7,913 nucleotides of DNA from Chloroflexota bacterium (lineage in GTDB: Bacteria; Chloroflexota; Limnocylindria; Limnocylindrales; CSP1-4), in NCBI GenBank assembly GCA_025935655.1, contig JAICUV010000164.1, forward strand, positions 1 through 7,913, written 5' to 3'. This document shows positions 1 to 6,692 of this stretch, in pieces. Position numbers and translations under genes: made by a program. Numbering within the stretch: position 1 is the first letter of the stretch; each line of letters starts with the position of its first letter. Below the pieces are notes generated by a model, which saw nothing but the letters and a program-made list of their open reading frames with translations, searched no databases and was not told the origin of the DNA.

Positions 1-709
1 GGCCTGGCGGCGGGGCCGGGATGTGGATCGAGGGATCGTCGAGGTAGACCGGGTCCCGACCGGTCCGGAACCAGGTGAGGATCGCCCAGGCCATGACCAC
101 GATGAACAGCAGCGGCGCGACGATGAGGCCGAGCACCGCGTTGAGCTGGCGGAAGAACTTGATCGTCGCCGCGTGCGACGCCGTCGCGTTGTTGTTGACG
201 GCGTCCATGGCGACGAGCAGCGCGCCGGCGAGGTCGCAGCCCCGGAGCAGCGGCAGCATGTCGTTCTCGAAGATCGACTGGCGCTCCGAGTTGGACAGGT
301 ATGTCGCCCGGTAGCCGGGCCCGGCGTACAGCTGGACCTGGCCGTGACAGGGGTCGTTCTCGTGGAGGTCGAACAGGATCACGAGGCCGTCGTCGATGCC
401 CGCGCGGCCGACGCCCCACTGGTCCATGAGGGCGATCGCGTCCTGCTCCGCCTCGTCGGTCGTGACGCCGTCATGCACGAGCTGGGTGTAGACCACGACC
501 TCGGCGCCCGTGCGCGCCTCGATCTCGTCGATCGTCCGCTCGACGGACTCGATGGTGCTCGCGCGCAGGACGCCCGCGGTGTCGTAGACGGCCTGGTTGT
601 CCACGGGCTCCGGGAACGGTGGCCCCGCGGCGATCGCGACGGTCGCGGGGACGAGGAGCGTCAGGGCGAGCGCCGCGAGGGCGGCGACGCGGGTCAGGGT
701 GGTGCGCAC
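1..709 (-). CDS. TPM-domain membrane-anchored secreted protein, DUF2207-like C-terminus (3' end missing)
   Basis: The visible 236 residues start at GTG 709-707 and run off the left edge. Residues 1-28 form a signal peptide: short basic N-terminus, Ala/Leu-rich core, and an AIAA cleavage region near residue 27. Residues about 37-172 match the TPM fold (PF04536): VYDTAGVL near 41, a TGAEVVVYT strand at 67-75, and the GIDDGLVILF segment at 104-113. A membrane helix follows at about 190-215, then a GRDP motif at 217-220 and a proline-rich PAPPPG tail, as in the linker of DUF2207 proteins. The TPM domain should therefore lie outside the cell. TPM domains are linked to membrane-protein quality control and phosphatase-like activity, but the substrate here is unknown. 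Cys121 and Cys158 could form an extracellular disulfide. It lies 76 bp behind the HMT-MTHFR gene on the same strand but has its own promoter-like box. The missing part probably holds a cytoplasmic or further membrane domain. Confidence 0.82.
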   Translation of the reverse strand, partial: MRTTLTRVAALAALALTLLVPATVAIAAGPPFPEPVDNQAVYDTAGVLRASTIESVERTIDEIEARTGAEVVVYTQLVHDGVTTDEAEQDAIALMDQWGVGRAGIDDGLVILFDLHENDPCHGQVQLYAGPGYRATYLSNSERQSIFENDMLPLLRGCDLAGALLVAMDAVNNNATASHAATIKFFRQLNAVLGLIVAPLLFIVVMAWAILTWFRTGRDPVYLDDPSIHIPAPPPG

Positions 710-715
710 GCCTGC

Positions 716-721
716 ACGATA
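716..721 (-). promoter_or_regulatory. Leaderless-type -10 box of the TPM gene
   Basis: On the minus strand TATCGT is followed by six bases and then the GTG start at 709. No Shine-Dalgarno sequence lies between them. A TANNNT box this close to the start would place transcription initiation at or next to the first codon. No recognisable -35 hexamer is visible. Confidence 0.5.
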
Positions 722-744
722 CGCAACCCGGGGGTCGGGCGGCA

Positions 745-774
745 GGCCCGTCGCGCGCCGGCCCGTCGTGCGCC
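745..774. repeat. 15-bp imperfect tandem direct repeat
   Basis: Two adjacent 15-base units, 745-759 and 760-774, read ggcccgtcg(c/t)gcgcc and differ at one base (754 versus 769). They fill much of the 76-bp gap between the end of the HMT-MTHFR gene and the TPM promoter. A short inverted repeat (cgggc, 5-base loop, gcccg) at 736-750 overlaps the first unit. Possible roles are a tandem operator or part of a GC-rich terminator. No T-tract is present. Confidence 0.6.
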
Positions 775-785
775 GGGTCCGGGCG

Positions 786-2768
786 TCAGGCCGGCGTGGT
801 CGCCGCGTCCGCCGTGGCGGTGGCGGGATGGCGGGCGCGGATCCGGCGGACCAGCTCCGCCGCCTGCTCGTAGCGCCCGAAGCTGGGCATGAGGTACGTG
901 CCCGCAGCCTCACCCTCGACCGCGGCCAGCAGCGCGTCCGCCATCTCGATCCCCGCCTCGGTGCCGCCCGCCCCGGCATCGCGCATCCGCGCCCGGGCCG
1001 CGTCCGGGATCGTGATCCCCGGGACCTCGTTGTGGAGGAACTCCGCGTGGCGCGACGAGACGAGCGGCAGGACCCCCAGCAGGAGCGGCACCGGGAACCC
1101 GCGGGGCCCGAACCGGCGCCGCGCCTCCGCGAGCATCGCCTCCACCTGCGCCACGTCGTAGAGCGGCTGCGTCATCACGAGGTGGGCGCCCGAGGCGAGC
1201 TTCCGCTCGAGCCGGTCCCACTCGGTGGCGGCGTCGGGCGCCGTCGGGTCGAGCGCGCACGCGATCGTGAACGACGCCTGCTGGCCGATCGCCGAGCCCG
1301 CCTGGTCCTCGCCACGGTTGAGCCGGGTGAGGATCTCGATGAGCCCGATCGAGTCCACGTCCCAGACGCCGGTCCCGGTCGGGTAGTCGCCGACCCGCGG
1401 CGGGTCCCCGGTGAGGGCGAGGATGTTGCGAACGCCGAGGGCATGGGCGCCCAGGAGCTCGGACTCGAGCGCCATGAGGTTCCGGTCACGGGTCGTGACG
1501 TGGACGACGGTCTCGAGGTCGAGGTCGTGCTGGATCCCGAACGCCACGGCCATCGCGCCCATGCGCACCCGGGCCATCGCGGAGTCGCTGATGTTGACGA
1601 CGTCGGTGCCCGCGTCGCGCAGGAGGCGGGCCGCATCGAGCGTGCGGTCGATGCGGATGCTCCGCGGCGGGTCGATCTCCACCGAGATCACGAAGCGACC
1701 ATCCACGAGCGCCTGGGCGAGCCGGGACCCGGGGATCCTGGCCGCGGCGTCGCCCGCGTCGGCCGCCTCGGCGAACGCGGTCCGTGGGCTCGCGCCGGGC
1801 TCGGCCTGCACGGCGACGGCCGCGGTCGCCAGCCCGCCGGCACGCGCATCGGCCCGACGGGCCTCGGCCGTCCCGAGCGCATCGAGGGCGGCGCGCATCG
1901 CCGCGATGTGGGCGGGGGTCGTGCCGCAGCAGCCGCCGACGATCCGCGCGCCCGCGCCCAGCATGCGCGGCACCATCGAGCCGAAGTACGCGGGCTCGGC
2001 GGCGTAGACGAACCGGCCCTCGGTCCGCTGCGGGAGACCCGCGTTGGGCATGATCGAGCGGGCGGGCTCGCCGGGGTCCGGGGCGCCGAGCTGCGCGAGC
2101 GCGTCGAGCGTCGCGATGGGGCCCACGCCGCAGTTCACCCCGATGGCGTCCACGCCCGCCAGCGTGAGGGCCTCGACGGCCGCGGCCGGGGTCGTCCCGT
2201 CGGCGAGCACGAGGTCGTCGCCGAACGTCATCGACGCGATGACCGGGACATCGCCCGCGGCCCGCGCCTCCCCGACCGCCAGCAGCAGGTGGTGCAGGTC
2301 GAAGAAGGTCTCGATCACGAGGACGTCGGCGCCACCCTCGAGGAGGCCGTCGATCTGCTCGCGGAAGGCTGCGCGGATCGCGCCGTCGTCGGGGTGGCGG
2401 AGCTCGCGCGTCGGGGGCCCGAGCGGGCCGATCGAGCCGCCGACCCAGGCGTCGCGGCCGCTCACGTCGCGTGCCTCGCGAGCGACCTGCGCGGCGCGGC
2501 GGTTGAACCGGCCCGCCTCTGCGGCGAGCCCGTATGCGTCCAGGCGGAACCGGTTGGCCCCGAAGGTGAGGGTCTCGATGAGATCGGCGCCCGCATCGAG
2601 GTACTCGCGGTGGAGCGTCGCCACGAGGTCCGGGCGGCTCGTGGCGAGCTCGTCGAGGCATGCCCGCTGCGGGATCCCGCGCGAGAACAGGAGCGTGCCC
2701 ATGCCGCCGTCCGCGAGCAGCGGCGAGACGGCGAGGCGGGCGGCGAAACGGTCCCTGGGAAGGCTCAC
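786..2768 (-). CDS. Bifunctional homocysteine S-methyltransferase / 5,10-methylenetetrahydrofolate reductase
   Basis: This is a 660-residue two-domain cytoplasmic enzyme. The N-terminal domain (about 8-297) is a homocysteine S-methyltransferase: a GGMGT start motif at 21-25 and the three zinc-binding cysteines, Cys213 in VNCGVGP plus Cys280-Cys281 in GGCCGTTP. A low-complexity Ala/Gly/Glu-rich linker spans about 298-345. The C-terminal domain (about 350-645) is MTHFR: VEIDPPRS at 363-370 with the family's catalytic glutamate (Glu364), NISD at 392-395, the FAD-site ALTGDPP at 451-457, MTQPLYD at 532-538, and LLLGVLPLVSSRHAEFLHNE. Length and order match the known fused family (B. subtilis YitJ type). 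It probably supplies 5-methyl-THF and methylates homocysteine to methionine. No cobalamin-binding domain is present, so the methyl donor of the HMT half is not settled. GTG 2768 is chosen because it sits just before the conserved N-terminus and 7 bases after a -10 box; upstream in-frame codons lie in the divergent gene. The gene symbol is left blank because naming of the fusion varies. Confidence 0.95.
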   Translation of the reverse strand: MSLPRDRFAARLAVSPLLADGGMGTLLFSRGIPQRACLDELATSRPDLVATLHREYLDAGADLIETLTFGANRFRLDAYGLAAEAGRFNRRAAQVAREARDVSGRDAWVGGSIGPLGPPTRELRHPDDGAIRAAFREQIDGLLEGGADVLVIETFFDLHHLLLAVGEARAAGDVPVIASMTFGDDLVLADGTTPAAAVEALTLAGVDAIGVNCGVGPIATLDALAQLGAPDPGEPARSIMPNAGLPQRTEGRFVYAAEPAYFGSMVPRMLGAGARIVGGCCGTTPAHIAAMRAALDALGTAEARRADARAGGLATAAVAVQAEPGASPRTAFAEAADAGDAAARIPGSRLAQALVDGRFVISVEIDPPRSIRIDRTLDAARLLRDAGTDVVNISDSAMARVRMGAMAVAFGIQHDLDLETVVHVTTRDRNLMALESELLGAHALGVRNILALTGDPPRVGDYPTGTGVWDVDSIGLIEILTRLNRGEDQAGSAIGQQASFTIACALDPTAPDAATEWDRLERKLASGAHLVMTQPLYDVAQVEAMLAEARRRFGPRGFPVPLLLGVLPLVSSRHAEFLHNEVPGITIPDAARARMRDAGAGGTEAGIEMADALLAAVEGEAAGTYLMPSFGRYEQAAELVRRIRARHPATATADAATTPA

Positions 2769-2775
2769 GGCGGCA

Positions 2776-2781
2776 AGCCTA
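2776..2781 (-). promoter_or_regulatory. Leaderless-type -10 box of the HMT-MTHFR gene
   Basis: On the minus strand TAGGCT is followed by seven bases (TGCCGCC) and the GTG start at 2768. There is no Shine-Dalgarno sequence and no room for an S-box riboswitch or other structured leader if transcription starts here. This agrees with the TANNNT plus 6-7 base layout at three other genes in the window. Confidence 0.55.
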
Positions 2782-2792
2782 ACGGGTTGCGT

Positions 2793-2806
2793 CGCGGCGG
2801 GCCGCG
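2793..2806. repeat. GC-rich inverted repeat in the divergent HMT-MTHFR / DUF3788 region
   Basis: CGCGGC (2793-2798), two bases, then GCCGCG (2801-2806) forms a perfect 6-bp dyad. It lies 12-25 bases upstream of the HMT-MTHFR -10 box, over the -35 position. It could be an operator, but such words arise readily by chance at this base composition. No other promoter-like signal for the rightward gene is clear in the 105-bp gap 2769-2873. Confidence 0.35.
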
Positions 2807-2862
2807 CTTCGTGGCCTTCGACTCTGGCGGTCGCCCGGTCCGCGGCGCACGCTCCCACGAGC

Positions 2863-2868
2863 GGAGGT
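2863..2868 (+). promoter_or_regulatory. Strong Shine-Dalgarno sequence of the DUF3788 gene
   Basis: GGAGGT lies five bases before the ATG at 2874. It fixes that start over the second in-frame ATG two codons later, and it implies a leadered mRNA, unlike the other transcription units in the window. Confidence 0.8.
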
Positions 2869-2873
2869 GTGAC

Positions 2874-3365
2874 ATGACGATGGGCGCGTGGCGACGCTGG
2901 GTCGACCACCCGACGCCGGAGCAGCTGTCCGAGCACATGAGCGAGCACGGGCTGCAGCTGTGGCAGTCGCTCCGAGGCTGGCTGCTCGCGACGTACGGCC
3001 TCCGTGGCGAGATCGCCTGGACGGACGAGGACGCGGGCTGGGTGCTCCGCTACCGGCGCAACGGCCGGTCGCTGGTGACGCTGTTCCCGACGGCCGACGG
3101 CGGCTGGTCCGCGCTCGTGGTGCTCGGGCCGTCGCTGTGGGGCGCGGTGGACGACCTGGCGCTCAGCGACTCGACCTGGGAGGCGTTCAGCTTCGCGACC
3201 CCGTACGCGGACGGCCGCTGGCTGTACCTCCGGGTGGCGGACGCGCAGACGGTGGGCGACATCCGGCGCCTCGTGGCGCTCAAGGCGCCGCCCTACGCGG
3301 CGTCGCTCGAGCGACAGGCCGGCCGGACGACGCCGTCCCGGGGCGAGCCGACACCCGTCGGCTGA
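2874..3365 (+). CDS. DUF3788 family protein
   Basis: A 163-residue soluble protein with no signal peptide or membrane segment. It is rich in tryptophan and has the pattern I associate with DUF3788 (PF12663): an early amphipathic helix ending in a W-L-x-x-x-Y-G element (about 38-47), a GWVLRYRRNGRSLVTLFP strand pair (53-70) with a GGWSALVVLG strand after it, YADGRWLYLRV near 112-122, then DIRRLVALKAPP near 131-142. The length is close to the family's usual 140-odd residues, with a short charged extension at the C-terminus. The biochemical role of this family is not known, so I assign none. It stands alone: divergent from HMT-MTHFR and convergent with lysA, whose stop is 28 bp beyond its own. 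The start is supported by a good GGAGGT at 2863-2868. Confidence 0.78.
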   Translation: MTMGAWRRWVDHPTPEQLSEHMSEHGLQLWQSLRGWLLATYGLRGEIAWTDEDAGWVLRYRRNGRSLVTLFPTADGGWSALVVLGPSLWGAVDDLALSDSTWEAFSFATPYADGRWLYLRVADAQTVGDIRRLVALKAPPYAASLERQAGRTTPSRGEPTPVG

Positions 3366-3400
3366 GGACGTCTGCCGGACCGGCGCCCGCAGCTCAGCCG
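3359..3400. terminator. Putative bidirectional hairpin terminator between DUF3788 gene and lysA
   Basis: CGGCTGAG (3359-3366) is matched by CTCAGCCG (3393-3400), an 8-bp perfect inverted repeat containing both stop codons (TGA 3363-3365 plus strand; TGA 3396-3394 minus strand). Inside it CTGC (3372-3375) can pair with GCAG (3389-3392), directly stacked on the right arm, with a 5-base bulge on the left. No T-tract follows on either strand, so this would be a non-canonical terminator or an mRNA 3'-end stabiliser. Confidence 0.5.
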
Positions 3401-4641
3401 CGACGCCGGGCCAGCGTGAGCGAGCCGTCCGGCTCGAGCATGACCTGCGGTGGACGCCGTCGGCCGTTGTACGTCATCGCCATCGACGCCGCGTAGGCGC
3501 CGGCGTCCGCGATCGCGACGAGGTCGCCCCGGCGCAGGGCCGGGAGCTCGTGGCGGTCCAGGGTGTCGGTGCTCTCGCAGACCGGCCCGTCGACCCGGGC
3601 GGTGAACCGGACTGAGGTCGCGTCGACCGCGACGCCGAGCGACGTCAGCGCCGTGATCCGGTGATGCGCCCCGTACAGGGCGGGGCGGATGAGCTCGGTC
3701 ATCCCGGCGTCGAGGACCACGACCCGCTCGGCGGCCCCGCGGTCCCGGACGTGGAGCACGGACGCGACGAGCCAGCCGGCACGGGCCACGAGGAACCGGC
3801 CGGGCTCCACCGCGAGCCGGCGCGGCCGCCGGTCCGCCGGCAGCGCCCGGAGCAGCGGCGCGATCTCGCGGGCGAAGCGCGCGGGCGCGGGGACCGTCCC
3901 GGGCGCGCCCACCGGGAAGCCGCCGCCAACGTCGAGCGTGTCGAAGCCCTCCCGTCCGGCGCCGATGAGCGCCAGCAGAGCCAGCCCGCGGCGGACGGCG
4001 TCGCGCCACGCGTCCACCGCGCCCAGCTGCGATCCGACGTGCAGGTGGATGCCCCGGGCGCGGACCGGCCCGCCCTCGCCCAGCGACGCCACCGCGCCGG
4101 TGAGCTCGGTCTCGGTCATCCCGAACTTCGACGATCCCGCCCCGACGGCCAGGCCGCTGTGCGTCTCCGGCGCGACATCCGGGTTGAGCCGCACGAGGAC
4201 CTCGAGCGCCGGGCGTCCGCCGCGTCCGAGGCCCGCCCGCCCGCCGATCGCGACCAGCGCGTCGAGCTCCTCCGGGCTCTCGACGGCAAGCCAGCGGAGT
4301 GGCGCGCCATCGGCCGCCGCCCGGACCGCGGCCCGGAGGTCGCCCGCGTCCTTGCCGATCCCCTCGAGCGTGATCCGGTCGTTCGTCAGGCCCGCCGCTC
4401 GCGCGGCCGCCCACTCGCCGCGGGAGACGACGTTCGCGTCGAGGCCGAGGTCCGCGAGGCGGCCGATGACCGCGGGCACGTCGTTCGCCTTGACGGAGAA
4501 CGCCCGGAGCCACGGGTCGGGGAACGCCTCGCGCAGCTCCTCAGCGGCCGACGCCAGGCCGGCCACGTCCGTGAGGTGGAGCGGCGTCCCGAAGCGCCGC
4601 GCGGCGCGGACGAGGACGCGATCGATGTCCGCGGCGGCCAC
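3394..4641 (-). CDS. lysA: Diaminopimelate decarboxylase
   Basis: This 415-residue PLP enzyme converts meso-diaminopimelate to L-lysine, the last step of lysine synthesis, in the cytoplasm. It is a fold-type III (alanine-racemase-like barrel plus C-terminal beta domain) decarboxylase. Visible motifs are Lys51 in FSVKAN, the expected PLP Schiff-base lysine; RLNPDV at 151-156 and SKFGM at 171-175; HLHVGSQ at 199-205; the phosphate-binding DVGGGF at 237-242; EPGR at 279-282; DAGMTELIRPALYGAHH at 311-327; the active-site CESTD at 355-359; and AGAYAASMAMTYN at 380-392. CESTD and the GAY..SM..YN ending favour LysA over ornithine or carboxynorspermidine decarboxylases. GTG 4641 lies 2 bp past the stop of the upstream membrane-protein gene. 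No Shine-Dalgarno sequence is visible, so translation probably depends on coupling. It is the third gene of an operon with an amidohydrolase and a holin-family protein. Confidence 0.95.
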   Translation of the reverse strand: MAAADIDRVLVRAARRFGTPLHLTDVAGLASAAEELREAFPDPWLRAFSVKANDVPAVIGRLADLGLDANVVSRGEWAAARAAGLTNDRITLEGIGKDAGDLRAAVRAAADGAPLRWLAVESPEELDALVAIGGRAGLGRGGRPALEVLVRLNPDVAPETHSGLAVGAGSSKFGMTETELTGAVASLGEGGPVRARGIHLHVGSQLGAVDAWRDAVRRGLALLALIGAGREGFDTLDVGGGFPVGAPGTVPAPARFAREIAPLLRALPADRRPRRLAVEPGRFLVARAGWLVASVLHVRDRGAAERVVVLDAGMTELIRPALYGAHHRITALTSLGVAVDATSVRFTARVDGPVCESTDTLDRHELPALRRGDLVAIADAGAYAASMAMTYNGRRRPPQVMLEPDGSLTLARRRG

Positions 4642-4643
4642 GC

Positions 4644-5036
4644 TCAGTCGCGGACGACGAGCCCGACAGCGGTGCTGACGACTGACAGCAGGACCGAGGC
4701 GACCACCGCGCCGACCAGCGTGTCCGACGTGATGTCCGGCGGGAAGCCGCCGACGCTGAAGTCGATCGACGCGAAGCTCTGGGCCGCCCAGGCGATGCCC
4801 AGCATCAGGGCGGCGTTGACGACGAATCCGAAGATGCCGAGCGTGAGCAGCGAGATCGGCATCGAGAGGGCGCTCACGACCGGCTTGATGATCGCGTTCA
4901 CGACGCCGACGCCGAGCGCGAGGATGACCAGCTGGACGGTGTCCCCCTTGAAGTCGAGGAACGTGGCCGGCAGCAGCTGGAGCAGGATCACGAACGCGAT
5001 GGCGCCCGCGAGGATCCTGAGGACGATGCCCTTCAT
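4644..5036 (-). CDS. Phage holin family (PF04020, YvlD-like) four-helix membrane protein
   Basis: A 130-residue hydrophobic protein with four predicted membrane helices at roughly 4-24, 33-54, 58-84 and 104-127. The NAIIKPVV motif at 47-54 and LPI-like plus LTLGIFGF run at 59-71, followed by VNAALMLG, are typical of the mycobacterial-type phage-holin-4 superfamily. Despite the name, chromosomal members like this are not known lysis proteins, and their role in the inner membrane is unclear. The ATG at 5036 overlaps the TGA of the amidohydrolase gene (ATGA) and is preceded by GGAGGGG at 5048-5042. Its own stop falls 2 bp before lysA. No other phage gene is near, so a prophage origin is not supported. 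Confidence 0.88.
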   Translation of the reverse strand: MKGIVLRILAGAIAFVILLQLLPATFLDFKGDTVQLVILALGVGVVNAIIKPVVSALSMPISLLTLGIFGFVVNAALMLGIAWAAQSFASIDFSVGGFPPDITSDTLVGAVVASVLLSVVSTAVGLVVRD

Positions 5037-6679
5037 GCGAGCCCCTCCGTACGGTGGACGATCCGGCCGTCGAGCACGCTGAGCGCGACGCCGGTGCCGA
5101 TGATCGCAGATGGACCCGCCGCGAGCAGGTCGCGGTCCAGGACGATGACGTCGGCGTCCATCCCGGGGGCGACGCGGCCCCGCCGGTGCTCAGCGAACGC
5201 GGCGTGGGCGCTCCCGGCGGTGTAGGCCTCCAGCGCGTCGGGCAGGGTGAGCTTCTCGTCCGACCAGCCGCCCTCGGGCAGCCCCCGCGTGGTCGTCCGG
5301 TTGACCGCCCCATTGAGGGCGATGAACGGGTCGTACGGGACGACCGGCCAGTCCGACCCGAGCGCGACCACGCCGCCCGCGGCCCGGATCGAGCGCCACG
5401 ACCACGCGCTCCGGGCTCGCACCGGCCCGATGTTCGCGGCCCACGGGCCGATCTGCATGGGCGACGGGTCGCCGTGGTACGGCTGCATGGAGGCGACGAC
5501 TCCAAGCCGCCCGAACCGCGGGATGTCGGCGGCGTCGATCATCTCGACGTGCTCCACCCGGTGGCGGCGGGCGTGCGTGCCCGGCGTGGCGCCCCGGCCG
5601 TGCGGATCGCCGGTCCACGGGCCGTTCGTGCGCCCCGCGTGCTCGTACGCGTCGAGGGCCATCCGGACGCCCCGGTCGCCGATCGCGTGGAGCTCGACCT
5701 GCCACCCGCGCCGGTCGGCCTCCGCCACGAACGCGTCCAGCTGGTCCGGCTCCCAGGCCGGGAGCCCGGTGCTCGTGTCGTCCTCGTACGGGGCGAGCAG
5801 GGCCGCCGTTCGCGAGTCGACGACGCCGTCCACGAACCCCTTCAGGATCCCCGCGTCGAGGAACGAGCCGCCCCGGAGCGGGAACGCCTGCGCCTCGTAC
5901 GCGTCCAGGCGGTCGCGCCACTCGGCGAGCGACTGCCCCGGCTCCATGATCAGCGCCCCACGGAAGCGCAGCCCCAGCTCCCCGTCGGCGTGGACGCGCT
6001 GCCACGCGGCGAGCTCGCCCGGGTCCAGCCAGGCGTCCTGTGCGGCCGTGATCCCGGTGGCGTGGAGCCCGGCCAGCGCCCGCCGGATCGAGACCCGGTC
6101 GTCCGCCTCCGTGGGCTGCGGCACGATCCGGTCGATGAGCGCCTGCGCCTCCTCCTTGAACGCCCCCGTGGCGTTGCCGTCGGCGTCGCGGACGATGACG
6201 CCCGCGGGCGGGTCCGGCGTCTCCCGGGTGATCCCCGCGAGGCGCATCGCGGCGGTGTTCGCCCAGGACGTGTGGCCGTCGAAGCAGCTCATCCACGCCG
6301 GACGGTCCGGCACGACGGCGTCGAGCAGCGCCGCGGTGGGCAGCTCGCCCGGAAAGGCGGCGTACAGCCAGCCGCGCCCGAGGACCCATGGGTGCTCCGG
6401 GTGCGCCGCGGCGTGGTCGCGGATCCGGGCCTGGATCTCCGCGACGGTCTCGAGCGGGTAGAGGAGCGCGCCGTTCGCCTCACGGGCGCCGCTGAGGAGG
6501 TGGATGTGGGCGTCCTCGAAGCCCGGAAGGACGAGGCCTCCGCGGGCATCGACGGTCTCCGCGGCGCCGGACGCGACGTCCCGTCCGCCCACGGCGGCGA
6601 TCCGCCCACCCTCGATCGCGACGCACGTGGCGCCGGGGGTGCCGTAGACGATCCCGTTGACGATGGCGAGGTCGGTCAT
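5033..6679 (-). CDS. YtcJ-type amidohydrolase family protein
   Basis: A 548-residue metal-dependent hydrolase of the amidohydrolase superfamily, YtcJ/NfdA-like subgroup (Amidohydro_3). It begins with the small beta domain (DLAIVNGIVYGT; DARGGLVLPGFEDAHIH), whose HxH metal pair is His58/His60. Further motifs are VLGRGW at 99-104, KGFVDGVVDSRTA at 280-292 (Lys280 is the candidate carboxylated lysine), LHAIGDR at 330-336, HRVEHVEM at 373-380, MQPYHGD near 398-404, GSDWPV at 441-446 with catalytic Asp443, and a C-terminal GRVAPGMDADVIVLDRD segment. It has no signal peptide and is probably cytoplasmic. Relatives hydrolyse N-substituted formamides or other C-N bonds; the substrate here cannot be read from sequence. 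ATG 6679 lies 7 bases after a -10 box, and the gene heads the operon with the holin-family gene and lysA. Confidence 0.92.
   Translation of the reverse strand: MTDLAIVNGIVYGTPGATCVAIEGGRIAAVGGRDVASGAAETVDARGGLVLPGFEDAHIHLLSGAREANGALLYPLETVAEIQARIRDHAAAHPEHPWVLGRGWLYAAFPGELPTAALLDAVVPDRPAWMSCFDGHTSWANTAAMRLAGITRETPDPPAGVIVRDADGNATGAFKEEAQALIDRIVPQPTEADDRVSIRRALAGLHATGITAAQDAWLDPGELAAWQRVHADGELGLRFRGALIMEPGQSLAEWRDRLDAYEAQAFPLRGGSFLDAGILKGFVDGVVDSRTAALLAPYEDDTSTGLPAWEPDQLDAFVAEADRRGWQVELHAIGDRGVRMALDAYEHAGRTNGPWTGDPHGRGATPGTHARRHRVEHVEMIDAADIPRFGRLGVVASMQPYHGDPSPMQIGPWAANIGPVRARSAWSWRSIRAAGGVVALGSDWPVVPYDPFIALNGAVNRTTTRGLPEGGWSDEKLTLPDALEAYTAGSAHAAFAEHRRGRVAPGMDADVIVLDRDLLAAGPSAIIGTGVALSVLDGRIVHRTEGLA
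5042..5048 (-). promoter_or_regulatory. Shine-Dalgarno sequence of the holin-family gene inside the amidohydrolase gene
   Basis: GGAGGGG on the minus strand ends five bases before ATG 5036. It lies within the last codons of the amidohydrolase gene and confirms the overlapping ATGA start. Confidence 0.75.
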
Positions 6680-6686
6680 GCCGCGG

Positions 6687-6692
6687 ATGCTA
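6687..6692 (-). promoter_or_regulatory. Leaderless-type -10 box of the amidohydrolase-lysA operon
   Basis: On the minus strand TAGCAT is followed by seven bases (CCGCGGC) and ATG 6679. No Shine-Dalgarno sequence intervenes. It is probably the promoter for all three operon genes. Confidence 0.55.

Noticed and set aside
721..2792. Shared 9-mer GGGTTGCGT at 729-721 (minus strand) and 2784-2792 (plus strand), both intergenic
   Set aside because: The copies differ in orientation and distance relative to promoters and starts, and a single 9-mer match is weak evidence.
2769..2873. SAM-I or other riboswitch upstream of the methionine-pathway gene
   Set aside because: The -10 box is 7 bases from the start codon, and no multi-helix leader or terminator is visible on the minus strand.
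597..3365. Very long plus-strand open frame antisense to the HMT-MTHFR gene
   Set aside because: It is an Arg/Gly/Asp-rich shadow of a clear enzyme gene, caused by high GC at third codon positions. Its last 163 residues are the real DUF3788 protein.
4644..5036. Prophage remnant suggested by the holin-family protein
   Set aside because: No endolysin, tail, capsid, integrase or attachment site is nearby, and the family is common as ordinary chromosomal membrane proteins.
3394..5505. lysA read as a 703-residue protein with an N-terminal extension
   Set aside because: The first 288 residues lie out of frame across the amidohydrolase and holin-family genes. Homology begins just after GTG 4641.
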